Below, piece by piece: positions 8,686 through 17,992 of a stretch of 64,000 nt of DNA. The stretch covers positions 1,922,001 to 1,986,000 of the forward strand of contig NZ_CP109485.1 in assembly GCF_035918235.1 (NCBI RefSeq), read 5' to 3'. The position numbers were made by a program, and so were the translations under genes. Each line of letters starts with the position of its first letter. The stretch's first letter is position 1. Origin of the DNA: Streptomyces sp. NBC_01445. GTDB taxonomy: Bacteria; Actinomycetota; Actinomycetes; Streptomycetales; Streptomycetaceae. The notes under the pieces are model-generated. The model was not told the origin of the DNA. It did no database searches and worked only from the letters and a program-made list of their open reading frames with translations.

Positions 8686-9093
8686 TCATGAGTGCCTGGT
8701 AGCGCTCCGTACGGGCCAGGAGCTCGCCCCTGGGGACTGCGCGATGGCCTGTTCGACGGAGTCGTGGAACGAGTAGATGTGACGCAGACCGCCGAGAGAG
8801 AAGACATGCAGGAGCCACTTGTCGGAGCAGGCAATCCGCAGCGACCCGTGATGGGACTTGATGTGTTTGGTGACAGCGACGATCATGCCGAGCCCCATGG
8901 AGTCCAGGAAGGGGGTCCTGCACAGATCGAGAACAAAGTGACGGTGGCCCTCGGCGAGCCTCCGGATCACTGCAGCTTGCACGAAAGGAGCGAAGGCAAT
9001 GTCGACATCTTCGTTGGCTTCGACGACCGTCCAGCCGTTCGCCACGTGGCAATCGACTGACTCATGCGGCCCTGCGACGCCCTGATCACACAC
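8686..9093 (-). CDS. STAS-domain anti-anti-sigma factor (SpoIIAA/BldG-like)
   Basis: 135 aa from GTG 9093, preceded at ideal distance by GAGGAG. It contains the STAS core with FVLDLCRTPFLDSMGLGMIV; the Ser in DSMGLG is the position phosphorylated in this family. The sequence continues with HGSLRIACSD and LFSLGG-type motifs (HVFSLGGL). It has a slightly longer C-terminal tail than usual. It probably works with an anti-sigma kinase and a SpoIIE phosphatase such as the one at 5533-7953, but the pairing is inferred from proximity only. Confidence 0.85.
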   Translation of the reverse strand: MCDQGVAGPHESVDCHVANGWTVVEANEDVDIAFAPFVQAAVIRRLAEGHRHFVLDLCRTPFLDSMGLGMIVAVTKHIKSHHGSLRIACSDKWLLHVFSLGGLRHIYSFHDSVEQAIAQSPGASSWPVRSATRHS

Positions 9094-9178
9094 GACCCTG
9101 CTCCTCTGCACCCTTGACCGGTTTGTCCGTTTAGTCCATAAGACAGGTCATGGCCGCGAAGTCACAAGGTTCCGGTTT

Positions 9179-9937
9179 TCAGATGGTGAGCGAGAGTCTG
9201 CGAGACACCCGCTCCGCGGTGGCTACCAGCGTCGCCACAGCACCTTCGAGACGGTCGGTGCGGTTGGCACGCAGGGAGATACCAAGCGCGCCAAGGGTGT
9301 CGCCCTGACGGATGGGCACTGCGACGCACGCGGTGCCCAGGGAGTACTCCTCGATATCGGTGACCGCAGGCCCATGGGGCGCGGCATCGAGACGCCGTAG
9401 CAGTTCGGCACGGTGAGTGATGGTGCGAGGGGTGAGATCATTCAGCGTGTGGCGGGAGAGGTAGTCGGCGCGGGCTTCGCCGTCCAGCTCACGCAGAACG
9501 CACTTACCGAGCGCCGTGGCGTGCCCCGCATCTTCGAAGCCGACCCACAGATCGACACGGGGCGCCTTCGGCCCGTCCACGATCTCCGCGACCCGGATCT
9601 CGCCGTCCTCGTAGAAGGTCAGGTAGGCCGCGGCCGACAGGCCATCCCGCAGCTCCGTGAGCGTCGGACGGACCCTGCTGAGCGCCGCCTGATCGCGGCT
9701 TCCTCCATGCAGCGCGCCTAGCCTCTCCCCCAGGACGAACGTGCTGTCGTCGAGTTTGCGCACGTAGCCGTCGTGCACCATCGTGCGCAGCAAATGGTAG
9801 GTCGTGGCCAAAGCCAGCCCAGTCTCGCGCGCCAGCTGCTTGGCCGGCACGCCACCTTCGTGCGCACCCACAGCCTCCATCAACCGGAAGGCTCGCTGCA
9901 CCGAAGCAATGAGTGTGGGGCCTTCCTTACCACCCAT
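9179..9937 (-). CDS. IclR-family transcriptional regulator
   Basis: 252 aa from ATG 9937 (AAGGAG about 12 bases upstream). The N-terminal winged HTH (about 10-70) reads SVQRAFRLMEAVGAHEGG, then LARETGLALATTYHLLRTMV, then the wing GYVRKLDDSTFVLG. The C-terminal IclR effector domain includes VGFEDAGHATALGKCVL and GTACVAVPIRQGDTLGALGISL. Full length for the family. It may regulate nearby metabolic genes, but the neighbouring cassette has its own AraC regulator. Confidence 0.9.
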   Translation of the reverse strand: MGGKEGPTLIASVQRAFRLMEAVGAHEGGVPAKQLARETGLALATTYHLLRTMVHDGYVRKLDDSTFVLGERLGALHGGSRDQAALSRVRPTLTELRDGLSAAAYLTFYEDGEIRVAEIVDGPKAPRVDLWVGFEDAGHATALGKCVLRELDGEARADYLSRHTLNDLTPRTITHRAELLRRLDAAPHGPAVTDIEEYSLGTACVAVPIRQGDTLGALGISLRANRTDRLEGAVATLVATAERVSRRLSLTI

Positions 9938-10340
9938 GCCTCCACATTGCTCCTTGCGGACAAGTCGGGGCAAGTCCGGCGGGCAGGATGTTTCCCGCCT
10001 CGGAGGCCCGGACAGCACAGGGCATAACGCGAATCAGCGGACGCAGCCAGCCTTCATGATCACGAATTTCGCAATGGGTCGTCCGTGCGGGTGCCGGCGT
10101 CCAACAGCACCACAAGCTCCTCCATCGCGGCACATCTCGTCTCCACGTTGCCAGCCAGTAACATGCGCGGGTCCTGCTATCGCCCACGCGGCGGTGGAAC
10201 TGCTGGTCAGCGACTACCCGGTTTCCCTCTCCGGCGTCGTGGGCACGCCGCCGCCAGGGATACCGGTCGGTTTCTTCGACCATGGTGCCGGGACAGGTTT
10301 CCATCACTTCCAATGGCTGACCGTGGCGCTCGGCAGCCGT

Positions 10341-10635
10341 CTAGCGGTGATCATCTCCCGTGACCCCCAGGACGCCTCGCGCCTCCTGTCGCAGAGCTCA
10401 ATCGCTTCACTTGCCCTCCGCCATGAGAATGCGGTGCTACGCCGACAGATCGCCGGCCCGGTCCACTACGAGCCCGCGGACCGGTTCTGGCTGGCTGCCC
10501 TTTCCAACCTCATACTCCGTCGCCGCTGGCGCGAGATCTTCCCCGTCACACCTGCCACGCTGCCGGCCTGGCATCGCAGGTTCACCTCGGCGAAATGGGA
10601 CTACAGCGCCCGGCGCACCCGCACAGGACGTTCCG
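10341..10635 (+). pseudogene. Integrase-type transposase N-terminal fragment
   Basis: The plus strand reads LALRHENAVLRRQIAGPV, then EPADRFWLAAL, RRRWREIFPVTPATLPAWHRR and KWDYSARRTRTGR, the N-terminal region shared by IS3/IS481-like actinobacterial integrases. The DDE core is missing. The fragment ends against the 3' end of the AraC gene, and bases 9938-10340 show nothing else recognisable. Confidence 0.75.
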
Positions 10636-10643
10636 ACACCGAC

Positions 10644-11438
10644 TCAGCCGCGCGCGCCTTCCCGTACCGCGCGCGGGGAGAAGCCCAACTCGCGGCGGCA
10701 CGCCTTGTTGAACGCCTGGAGGTCCGGGATGCCGACCGTCGTCGCGATCGCCGGGATCGCCATGGTCGAGGCCTCCAGCAGGTGCCGGGCCCGTTCCATG
10801 CGGCGCCGTCGGATGTGGCCGACGACCGTGCCCCCGGTGGCCTCGCGGAACAGTCGGGTCAGATGGGTGTGCGAGACACCGGCGGCACGGGCCACCTCCG
10901 GAACGGACAAGGACCAGGCCAGCCGCTCCTCGACATACGCCAAGGCCGCCCGCAGTGCCGGGTGCGGGGAACCCGTGGGGCTCTCCGCAGCGCCGCCGCC
11001 CAGGCCGGTCACGCGCCACAGCACCGTCCACAGCTCCGCCGACGCCCGCACCGGATTCTGCGCGGTCGCCGCGACCGTCTGCCGCAGCAGCCCGCTCAGC
11101 ACGGCCGCCTCCGAACCGGCGTCCTGCATCACCGGCACCGGCCGCCGCTCCCCGTCGCCGGGCAGCCGGAAGTGCGCGTACAGGTGCTCGCAGCGGCGTG
11201 CACCGTAGTGGAAGTGCACCTCCGCACCCGGCGGAACGAGACTCACATGGCCGGGGCGGATGGGATGCGAGGACCCACACAGCTCCAACTGGCCCGAATA
11301 TCCGTACAGATGCAGCTGCCAGAGGTGCGGCAGCCGGAACACCTCATGCGGGCCGGTCGAACCATGCACGCCCACACCCGCGCTCACCTCGCGCGGGGGG
11401 CGGTCGAGGGCCGGCTCCACGGACGACGGCAGGACCAT
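10644..11438 (-). CDS. AraC-family transcriptional regulator
   Basis: 264 aa from ATG 11438. The N-terminal cupin-like AraC sensing domain (about 25-110) includes HLWQLHLYGYSGQLELCG, GHVSLVPPGAEVHFHYG and an EHLYAHFRLP motif. The C-terminal double HTH (about 165-260) contains WSLSVPEVARAAGVSHTHLT and IPAIATTVGIPDLQAFNKAC, ending in ELGFSPRAVRE. It is divergent, with 70 bp between starts, from the phytanoyl-CoA dioxygenase-like gene, which it most likely controls. Confidence 0.92.
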   Translation of the reverse strand: MVLPSSVEPALDRPPREVSAGVGVHGSTGPHEVFRLPHLWQLHLYGYSGQLELCGSSHPIRPGHVSLVPPGAEVHFHYGARRCEHLYAHFRLPGDGERRPVPVMQDAGSEAAVLSGLLRQTVAATAQNPVRASAELWTVLWRVTGLGGGAAESPTGSPHPALRAALAYVEERLAWSLSVPEVARAAGVSHTHLTRLFREATGGTVVGHIRRRRMERARHLLEASTMAIPAIATTVGIPDLQAFNKACRRELGFSPRAVREGARG

Positions 11439-11508
11439 GGTGAGAAAATACCAGTCGCTGTCGATTACAACCCACGACTTCCCCGCTGCCGCTGCCTACC
11501 GTTGCCAC

Positions 11509-12336
11509 ATGTCAACCACACGGCAACTGCCGGGACTTCTGAGCTCGGCCCAGATGGCGCGGTTCGTCTCACACGGCTTCCTCCGGCTCGACGGAATCGT
11601 CCCCCAGGAGATGAACGACGAGGCGCCCGGCGTCTTCGACGGCCCACTGCCCCTGGTGCCGTTCGGCACCCCCGCACCCAAGGCGTTCCCCGAGGGGACA
11701 TTCGCCCGACGCCTCATCGAACTCCCGGCCGTCTCAGGGGCGTTGACGAGCCTGGTGGGGCCGAATCCGACCGTCGACCACCACTACGTCCACACCCGGG
11801 CACCCCACGAGGGCCGCGCCCAGCCGCTGCACGCCGACGCCATCATCGACGTACGGTCCGACGCGTTCGACGTGCAGCTCATGTACTACCCGCACGATGT
11901 CACCACCGAGATGGGCGGCACGCTCATCGTCCCGGGCAGCCACCTTCGCCGTACCAACGAATCCGACATCGGCCGCTACCAGAACCTGCGCGGCCAGACC
12001 CGGCTCAGCTGCCCGGCCGGCACCGTGATCCTGCTGCACCACGGCATCTGGCACGGCGGACGCCGCAACGACAGCGACCGCCTCCGGTACATGTACAAGA
12101 TCCGCTTCAACCCGACCGTGCCACAGGTCCGCCTGTGGGACACGACGGACCTGGGCGGCCCGGCCGTCCGCGAAGAACTGACCAGAGCCTTCCCGTGGTA
12201 CGAGCCGGCCACCGGTCGCATAGAGACGTACGGCCGCATCAAGCTGTGGCGGACCATGACCGCCGACCCCGACTTCGACATCGACTACTGGGCCACACGT
12301 ATCGCGAACCGGCCCGCACAGGGGAGCAACGCATGA
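11509..12336 (+). CDS. Phytanoyl-CoA dioxygenase (PhyH)-like Fe(II)/2-oxoglutarate enzyme
   Basis: 275 aa. The iron site is visible: H108-A-D110 (in PLHADAIID) and distal H182 (in GIWHGG), followed by the RNDSDRLRYMYKIRF stretch that usually holds the 2-oxoglutarate-binding Arg. The family hydroxylates small or lipid-like substrates; this substrate is unknown. ATG 11509 has no clear SD, so it may be leaderless; an upstream in-frame ATG (11437) would overlap the divergent AraC start. Its stop overlaps the next gene's start (ATGA). Confidence 0.88.
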   Translation: MSTTRQLPGLLSSAQMARFVSHGFLRLDGIVPQEMNDEAPGVFDGPLPLVPFGTPAPKAFPEGTFARRLIELPAVSGALTSLVGPNPTVDHHYVHTRAPHEGRAQPLHADAIIDVRSDAFDVQLMYYPHDVTTEMGGTLIVPGSHLRRTNESDIGRYQNLRGQTRLSCPAGTVILLHHGIWHGGRRNDSDRLRYMYKIRFNPTVPQVRLWDTTDLGGPAVREELTRAFPWYEPATGRIETYGRIKLWRTMTADPDFDIDYWATRIANRPAQGSNA

Positions 12337-12632
12337 CCACTCGCCACACCGACCACACCACGGAGAACACCGTGCGGCAGCAGGTTCTCGTCCTGTACCT
12401 GGGCACCTCCGCCCTCGATTCCGAGGTCGTCGGCTGGGCCTGTTACGACGGGACCGGCCGCACCCACCCCACGACCGGCGACAGTGACGAGCCGCCGTAC
12501 AAGACAGGTGTCGCGGCGCTGGAGGACGGCTGGCGGCTGTTCCAGGCCGCGCAGCTCATCCCGGCTCCGCCCGGCTCCGAGTACGAAACCTCGTTCCTCA
12601 AGCACGAGTTCTTCTTCGAGAAGCTCCTCTGA
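12333..12632 (+). CDS. Small hypothetical protein coupled to the dioxygenase
   Basis: 99 aa, starting inside the stop of the dioxygenase gene (ATGA) with GGGGAG upstream, so translation is coupled. There are no membrane segments or Cys clusters. Visible stretches are QQVLVLYLGTSALDSEVVGW, a short ALEDGWRLFQAAQLIP helix and an acidic-aromatic C-terminus (KHEFFFEKLL). I do not recognise the family; a role as a partner subunit or auxiliary factor of the dioxygenase is inferred from coupling. Confidence 0.75.
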   Translation: MTTRHTDHTTENTVRQQVLVLYLGTSALDSEVVGWACYDGTGRTHPTTGDSDEPPYKTGVAALEDGWRLFQAAQLIPAPPGSEYETSFLKHEFFFEKLL

Positions 12633-12657
12633 ACCCCCGGTCCCAGGACCGGCACCC

Positions 12658-14016
12658 TCACCGTGTGGACTGCTTCCCCGACCCCTGCCGCGGCACCGAT
12701 CCCCGCCCCTTCCCCACCGTCACCTCACCGTCGGTGCGCCGTGGAACGAGGAGCAGAGCCACCATGGACAGGACGCAGCACCCCAGGATGTAGACGCTGA
12801 TGCCGACACTCGAGCCGGTGTCCTCCAGGATCGCCGCGGCGATCAGCGGCGCGGGTCCGCCCGCGATGACCGAGGCGAGCTGGTAGCCCAGACCCGCGCC
12901 GCTGTAGCGGACGTTGGTGCCGAAGCCCTCGGCGATGAGCGCGGCCTGGGGACCGTACTGGATGTCGTGGAAGACCAGGGACAAGGCGATGGCGAGGAGG
13001 ACGAGTCCCGGTGTCCTGGTGTTGAGCAGCGCGAAGTACGGGAAGGCGAAGGCCCCGACGCAGACGATGCCGATGCCGTACACGAGGCGGCGTCCGAAGC
13101 GGTCGGAGAGATGGCCGAAGACCGGGATGGTGATGAGCCCGATGGCGGCCGCGATGAGGGTGTCGTCGAGCAGGTCGCCCCGGGCCAGCCCGAGATGCTC
13201 CGTTCCGTAGGTCAGGACGAAGGTGATGAAGAGATAGAACGGTGCCTGCTCGGAGAGGCGGACGAACGCGGCGGTGATCACCTCTCGCCACTGGTGGTGC
13301 AGGACGTCCCACAGCGGGATACGGACGACGGCCTCCTCGCGCTTCATCGCCCGGAAGTCGGGGCTCTCCAGGACCCTCAGGCGTACGTACAGGCCGATGG
13401 CGACGAGCACGGCGCTGGCCAGGAAGGGGATACGCCAGCCCCAGTTGTCGAAGTCGTCGCCGGAGGCGGCGCTCAGCCACTTGACCATGCCGGTCGAGGT
13501 GAGCAGTCCCAGCGGCACGCCCATCTGGGGCCAACTGGCCATCAGGCCACGGCGTTTCTTCGGCCCCCACTCCATGGCAAGGAGCACCGAGCCGCCCCAT
13601 TCGCCGCCGACGCCGATGCCCTGGCAGACGCGCAGGACGACGAGCAGGATCGGCGCGGCGAACCCGATCGACGCGTAGCTGGGCAGGCAGCCGATGAGGA
13701 CGGTGCTGATGCCCATCAGGAGCAGGGTGATGACTAGCGTGGACTTGCGCCCGACCCGGTCGCCGAAGTGGCCGAAGACCGCCGCGCCGATGGGGCGGGC
13801 GGCGAAGCCGACGAACTGCGTGGCGAAGGAGGCCAGGATGCCCATGTACTCGGATTGACCGGGAAAGAAGAGGTGCGGGAAGACCAGCGCCGCGGCCGTG
13901 CCGTAGAGGAAGAAGTCGTACCACTCGATGGCGGTGCCGACCGTGCTGGCGACCACCGCGCGGTTGCGATGTGTGCGCGCGGTGGACGGTTCCGGCTCTG
14001 CTGTGTGCGTCTTCAC
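12658..14016 (-). CDS. MFS transporter, metabolite:H+ symporter (MHS) type
   Basis: 452 aa with about 12 hydrophobic segments. Family motifs are visible: EWYDFFLYGTAAALVF in segment 1, GHFGDRVGRKSTL (motif A), CQGIGVGGEWGGSVLLAMEW, and a second GHLSDRFGRR loop. This pattern matches ShiA/ProP-like symporters for organic acids, shikimate or betaines. It converges with the dioxygenase operon and probably imports that enzyme's substrate or a related acid; substrate unknown. Confidence 0.9.
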   Translation of the reverse strand: MKTHTAEPEPSTARTHRNRAVVASTVGTAIEWYDFFLYGTAAALVFPHLFFPGQSEYMGILASFATQFVGFAARPIGAAVFGHFGDRVGRKSTLVITLLLMGISTVLIGCLPSYASIGFAAPILLVVLRVCQGIGVGGEWGGSVLLAMEWGPKKRRGLMASWPQMGVPLGLLTSTGMVKWLSAASGDDFDNWGWRIPFLASAVLVAIGLYVRLRVLESPDFRAMKREEAVVRIPLWDVLHHQWREVITAAFVRLSEQAPFYLFITFVLTYGTEHLGLARGDLLDDTLIAAAIGLITIPVFGHLSDRFGRRLVYGIGIVCVGAFAFPYFALLNTRTPGLVLLAIALSLVFHDIQYGPQAALIAEGFGTNVRYSGAGLGYQLASVIAGGPAPLIAAAILEDTGSSVGISVYILGCCVLSMVALLLVPRRTDGEVTVGKGRGSVPRQGSGKQSTR

Positions 14017-14098
14017 GGCGACTCCCCTGCCCTTGTGTCGGTCGAGCCACGGCGCGCAGGAACGAAAACTTCCGCGAGAGTGCTCTCATGTCGGGGCC

Positions 14099-14263
14099 AT
14101 GTCAAGCACTCGGATTCTTGCCCTCCGCTACCAGATCACTGTGCTGGAGCGTCAACTAGGCAAGAGGCCAGTCCGGTTCACACCGAGTGATCGAGCGTTC
14201 CTCGCTGCGCTGCTGCACCGGCTGCCATTGGATGTCCGGCGGAGAGTGCGGCCGCCAGCGTGA
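14099..14263 (+). pseudogene. Integrase-type transposase N-terminal fragment
   Basis: The plus strand reads MSSTRILALRYQITVLERQL, then RFTPSDRAFLAALLHRLP, the conserved start of IS3/IS481-like integrases, and stops at 14263. The remaining gap 14264-14700 shows no gene. Confidence 0.7.
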
Positions 14264-14700
14264 CCTTGAACACGCCAACATCGAGGGTCTGTTGGGGTTC
14301 GGTCAGGGGGCCATCGGACGCGCTTCGGGGGCGGCTGGTCATGCTGCCCTTGCCTTCCCGGCCTTGCCCGGGGTGAAGGAGTTTTCCGCAGTCGTGGCAG
14401 CGGACGCGTCACACGCAGGTGCGGCAAGGGGCGCGAGCGCCGGCCCGACGGCACGGACGGGTCGCTACGCCAGGCGATTGTCGCTCCCCACGGTGACCAC
14501 TCATTGGTCGACCAGCAGAGCAACACCCCGCGGTTGCTCCCCTGCTCAAGGAATCCTGCGATGCACAGTGCACGGACTTTACGTGTTTTTCGGAACAATC
14601 GGTGGAACAGTAGTAGATTCCGCTGACGGCGGCATCGCTCCTGCGGGCCTCTTGCGGCAACCCGACTCTTCATCACCAACAGCCCAGCGAAAGGCCGCCC

Positions 14701-16005
14701 ATGAAGCGAGCGTTCACGTCCATCACCGCACTGGTCGTCACTGCGCTGTCGCTGACAACAGCGCAAGCCGCGGTCAAGACGGCCAAGCCCCCGCTCAGTT
14801 GCGAGTCGCGGCCGTTCACCTCCAGCCCGGGCCCGCGCTTCAATGACCCGGAGGACCCCGCAGCCCAGATGAAGGTCATGGGCCCGATCATCGAATCGAT
14901 CAACAGCGCCAGCTGCGGGCAGACCATACGCGTCGCCATGTATTCGATCAGCAACGCACAGCCGGGCCCGGACTTCGCCAACGCCCTGATCGCCGCGCAC
15001 CAGCGCGGCGTCATCGTCAAGGCGCTGATGGACGCTCACAGCGACAATACGATCTGGCAGTCGATCGTCACCGAGTTGGGCAACGACCCGCGAGCCTCCA
15101 GCTTCGCCGCGCTGTGCCCGGGCGGCTGCCTGACCCACTACGCCGGCTCCGCCCTGCACGCGAAGTACTACATGCTGAGCGGCGGGAGCGATGCGAACAG
15201 GACAGTGACCGTCAGCAGCGCCAACCCCACCTCCGCCCAGGCCAGCACCGCGTGGAACAGCAGCGCCACCGTCAAGGGCAACGTCGACGTGTACAACTCC
15301 TACGTCAGCTACTTCACCGCCATGGCCAAGGGGGCGCTCAACGGCCCGGGCCCGCTGGCACCCGACTACTACAACTCCACCAGCGCCACGGCCGCCAGGA
15401 CACTGTCCCCGCCCTCCTACCAGTGGCCCAAGGCGCGCACCAGAAGCGACACCTGGGTCGACTTCCTGAACAACATCAAGGCACCGGCCACGATCAACAT
15501 CGCCATGTTCCAGTGGACTTCTCACGGACAACCGGGCGACCGGAACTATCTGGAGCTGCCGAAGAAGCTGGTGAGCCTGGCAGGAACCGGCGTCAAGATC
15601 CACATCCTGATCACCGCCGGCCAGGTCGATGACAGCGTGCAGAGTTACCTGAAGAACCGGCCGAATATCGACATGCACGACACCAGCCACGGCACCGACG
15701 CGAACGGCAACGCCCTGCACTACACGCACAACAAGTACATGATGGTCAGCGGCAATTACGCGGGGGCCGCCAACTCAAAGCTCGTGTTCGTCGGTTCCTC
15801 GAACTGGACGAGCAACGGCGTCTGGCACAACGACGAGTCGGACCTGAAGCTGGTCGGCCAGTCCAGCTACGACACGTTCATGACGAACTGGCAGGACCAG
15901 TACGACCGCTGCTGCGGGACCGCGGCACGGCAGTCGAGCGCCGAGGAGCGCGCCGAGAATACGGCACGAGAGATTCCCATCGATCCGAGGCAGGTCCAGG
16001 AATAG
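14701..16005 (+). CDS. Secreted phospholipase D-like protein
   Basis: 434 aa with a signal peptide (MKRAFTSITALVVTALSL, cleavage near AQA-A). Two HKD-type half-sites are visible: H153-A-K155 followed by TVSSANPTS, and H343-N-K345 followed by VFVGSSNWTSNG and NDESDL. This is the bilobal arrangement of PLD-superfamily hydrolases. It could be an extracellular phosphodiesterase, nuclease or phospholipase; the exact substrate is not evident. It stands alone, flanked by IS fragments, and appears intact. Confidence 0.85.
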   Translation: MKRAFTSITALVVTALSLTTAQAAVKTAKPPLSCESRPFTSSPGPRFNDPEDPAAQMKVMGPIIESINSASCGQTIRVAMYSISNAQPGPDFANALIAAHQRGVIVKALMDAHSDNTIWQSIVTELGNDPRASSFAALCPGGCLTHYAGSALHAKYYMLSGGSDANRTVTVSSANPTSAQASTAWNSSATVKGNVDVYNSYVSYFTAMAKGALNGPGPLAPDYYNSTSATAARTLSPPSYQWPKARTRSDTWVDFLNNIKAPATINIAMFQWTSHGQPGDRNYLELPKKLVSLAGTGVKIHILITAGQVDDSVQSYLKNRPNIDMHDTSHGTDANGNALHYTHNKYMMVSGNYAGAANSKLVFVGSSNWTSNGVWHNDESDLKLVGQSSYDTFMTNWQDQYDRCCGTAARQSSAEERAENTAREIPIDPRQVQE

Positions 16006-16092
16006 ACATTCCCGGCCTGAACAGCGGCAGTGAGCTCCAACTTGGGTGGTCCGGCGGGTAGTTGGGGTGCGTGGTGTCCGGACGTGAAGATG

Positions 16093-16138
16093 CTCCTGGT
16101 AGACGAGGTCACGACCAAGATCGCCTGTCCACCAGGAG
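16093..16138. repeat. Imperfect inverted repeat (12-base arms)
   Basis: Arms 16093-16104 and 16127-16138 pair at 11 of 12 positions around a 22-base spacer. It lies between the PLD-like gene and a transposase fragment, so it may be a terminator or an insertion-sequence end. Confidence 0.4.
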
Positions 16139-16199
16139 CTTCCGCGTGCCTGTCTGCCCAGCCGGAGTCGATCGTGAGGGGCTCAAGAAGTCCTCGCCG

Positions 16200-16434
16200 C
16201 AGAACCGCACATCCCACCGGACAGGGGGCGGTCCAGCAGGCCCGCGAGGCCACCAGGGCACTGGCCGAACACGGCGGACAGGTCCGGTTCCTGCTCCGCG
16301 ACCGGGACGCGAAGTGCACCGCCTCCTTCGATGCCGTCTTCACCGCCGAGGACGTCGACATCCTCCTCAGCGCCCCAGGCACACCCAAGATGAACCCGGT
16401 GGCCCAGCGGATCGCGCCGGCGGCGCTCAAGTAG
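16200..16434 (+). pseudogene. Transposase DDE-core fragment
   Basis: The plus strand encodes QQAREATRALAEHGG, then RFLLRDRDAKCTASFDAVFT and PGTPKMNPVAQR. This matches the middle DDE region of IS481/IS3-like transposases, where RDRDAKFT and P.MN.FAER are conserved. Both ends are missing and the frame stops at 16434, inside the 3' end of the next gene. Confidence 0.75.
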
Positions 16435-16957
16435 CCATGGCAAGCGGCACAGGCGAGGTGAGCGCCTCCAGCCGCTTGATCTTCCTGCGGACGACGTACA
16501 GCGGGATCACCCCGAATGCCCCGAAGGACATGTCGATGACCGACCACCAGAAGGGGATGCCTCGGAGCGGTCCGCAGATCAGGGCCAGCGGGACGATGCC
16601 GGCGCAGGCGATCATCGCGAACTCGACGACCCAGATGTTGCGGACCGGGTCGCGGTAGGGCCCGTAGAAGGCGACGGCGATCACGAGGTGCGCGAACGCC
16701 AGCCAGTCCGTGCCGTACAGCAGGAAAGGGTACTCCTCGTCGGCGACGTCGATCCCCTGCCGTACGTGCTCGATCCAGTCCATGAGCGCGGGCAGGTGCT
16801 CCGGCACGGACAAAGACCTCAACAGATCCTCGGCCCAGTGCAGTTCGTGCACCAGAGGGAAGGCCGTCGCCCCGCTCAGCACGAGGCAGACGACGAAGAG
16901 GACCAGCCACGCACGGATGCCCTTGAGAAGGGCGAGTCTGTCACCACTGTCGCTCAT
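16427..16957 (-). CDS. Conserved integral membrane protein
   Basis: 176 aa with about four membrane segments: residues 12-35, 80-100, 112-130 and 138-160. The loop between segments 1 and 2 is long and acidic (WIEHVRQGIDVADEEYPF). A basic tail (RRKIKRLEAL) is probably cytoplasmic. I do not recognise a named family. A perfect palindrome lies 21 bases upstream of the start, so a dedicated repressor is likely. Confidence 0.75.
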   Translation of the reverse strand: MSDSGDRLALLKGIRAWLVLFVVCLVLSGATAFPLVHELHWAEDLLRSLSVPEHLPALMDWIEHVRQGIDVADEEYPFLLYGTDWLAFAHLVIAVAFYGPYRDPVRNIWVVEFAMIACAGIVPLALICGPLRGIPFWWSVIDMSFGAFGVIPLYVVRRKIKRLEALTSPVPLAMAT

Positions 16958-16977
16958 GGCAGCAGCGTACGCCTTAC

Positions 16978-16991
16978 TTGAACGTGTTCAA
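16978..16991. promoter_or_regulatory. Perfect 14-bp palindromic operator-like site
   Basis: TTGAACGTGTTCAA is a perfect inverted repeat, 21 bases before the start codon of the membrane protein gene. TetR-type repressors bind sites of this size and symmetry. No intact regulator gene lies next to it; the neighbouring sequence is IS debris. Confidence 0.55.
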
Positions 16992-17064
16992 AACTCGCCT
17001 TCGTGCGACCAGGGTCGATCGTTGGCATCAGGCAACGTTCGGACCCACGCTGATGCCAACTGGT

Positions 17065-17210
17065 GCCGTATCAGGCAACGTTTGCCCTGTGGTGATGCGA
17101 CGCGCCGCTCGGGTGCCGGCGCAGCAGTGCGTCGCCATGAGTCGGCCCGTGGGCAGAACGCGTGCGGGTTCGTGAAATCGATGACGATGGAGGCCGGAGG
17201 TTGCTGCAAA
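17065..17210 (+). pseudogene. IS630-family transposase 5' fragment, copy 1
   Basis: The sequence closely resembles 17993-18135 and the shared part encodes the start AERVRVREIDDD of IS630-type transposases in shifted frames. It breaks off after the equivalent of EGGRRLLQ. Too short to function. Confidence 0.6.
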
Positions 17211-17263
17211 GCCCGGCGCCTGGATCCGTGTTCCGGACTCCGCGCACTTGTCGATCTCGCGGG

Positions 17264-17701
17264 TCATTCTTCGGAGGGACGCGGGGCGCGCAGGTGCGCC
17301 CGTTCCTTCAGCTCCTCCTCGTCGACCAGCCTGAGCATCGGCTGACCCGGCGCGCACACCATGGTCACCACGAACTTGGTCGGTGCGTCCGACAGGGCGT
17401 TGCCGTCCTGGTAGTGGATCACGTCACCGCCTGGCTCCCAGAACGTCCCACCGGCCTCGACCACACGTTCCGGCTCACCCTCGAGCTCGAACCGGACCGC
17501 GCCCTCCATCACGTAGCCGAACGCCGGGCCCGAGTGACGATGCGGAGGGAGCCCGGGGTGACCGGGAGGCCACTCGACGAGGATGGTCATTCCCGAAGCA
17601 CCTTCGGGAAAGAAGGGCGGAGTGACTTCCTGCAGCAACTTGACTTCGGGCGGCAGGGAGACCTCGTGGGCGCTCCCGTGCTCTGGGTTCTTCGCTGACA
17701 T
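17264..17701 (-). CDS. Cupin-domain protein
   Basis: 145 aa from ATG 17701 (GGAGG 8 bases upstream). A single small beta-barrel cupin: motif 1 LPPHRHSGPAFGYVMEG supplies the metal-binding His pair and Glu-side residue, motif 2 PGGDVIHYQDGN supplies the later His. It may be a small dioxygenase, isomerase or sensor; the function is not evident. It stands alone between IS630 fragments. Confidence 0.85.
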   Translation of the reverse strand: MSAKNPEHGSAHEVSLPPEVKLLQEVTPPFFPEGASGMTILVEWPPGHPGLPPHRHSGPAFGYVMEGAVRFELEGEPERVVEAGGTFWEPGGDVIHYQDGNALSDAPTKFVVTMVCAPGQPMLRLVDEEELKERAHLRAPRPSEE

Positions 17702-17992
17702 AGACCACACCTCCGTAGGCCTGCCCGGAATGGACGATCTTGCGTCGGCCACCGCATTCCGGACCGGTGTACCGACCCACTCGTTCGGCGGTGACCAAGT
17801 TCGCCGGTTCCCGGCTCACAGGACTCGCTTCGCGATGAGGACGGCCCACAGCCCGCACCCGTGACAGGCCGTGTGCCTTCTGCCTCGCCCAAACGGTCTC
17901 GACACCACCCTGCCTCCCGTCGACGGCCGCCACCATCCGGGAGCCAGCGGCATCGAGACCGCATCGCGCCATGTCATCGGCGGGCATCCAGC

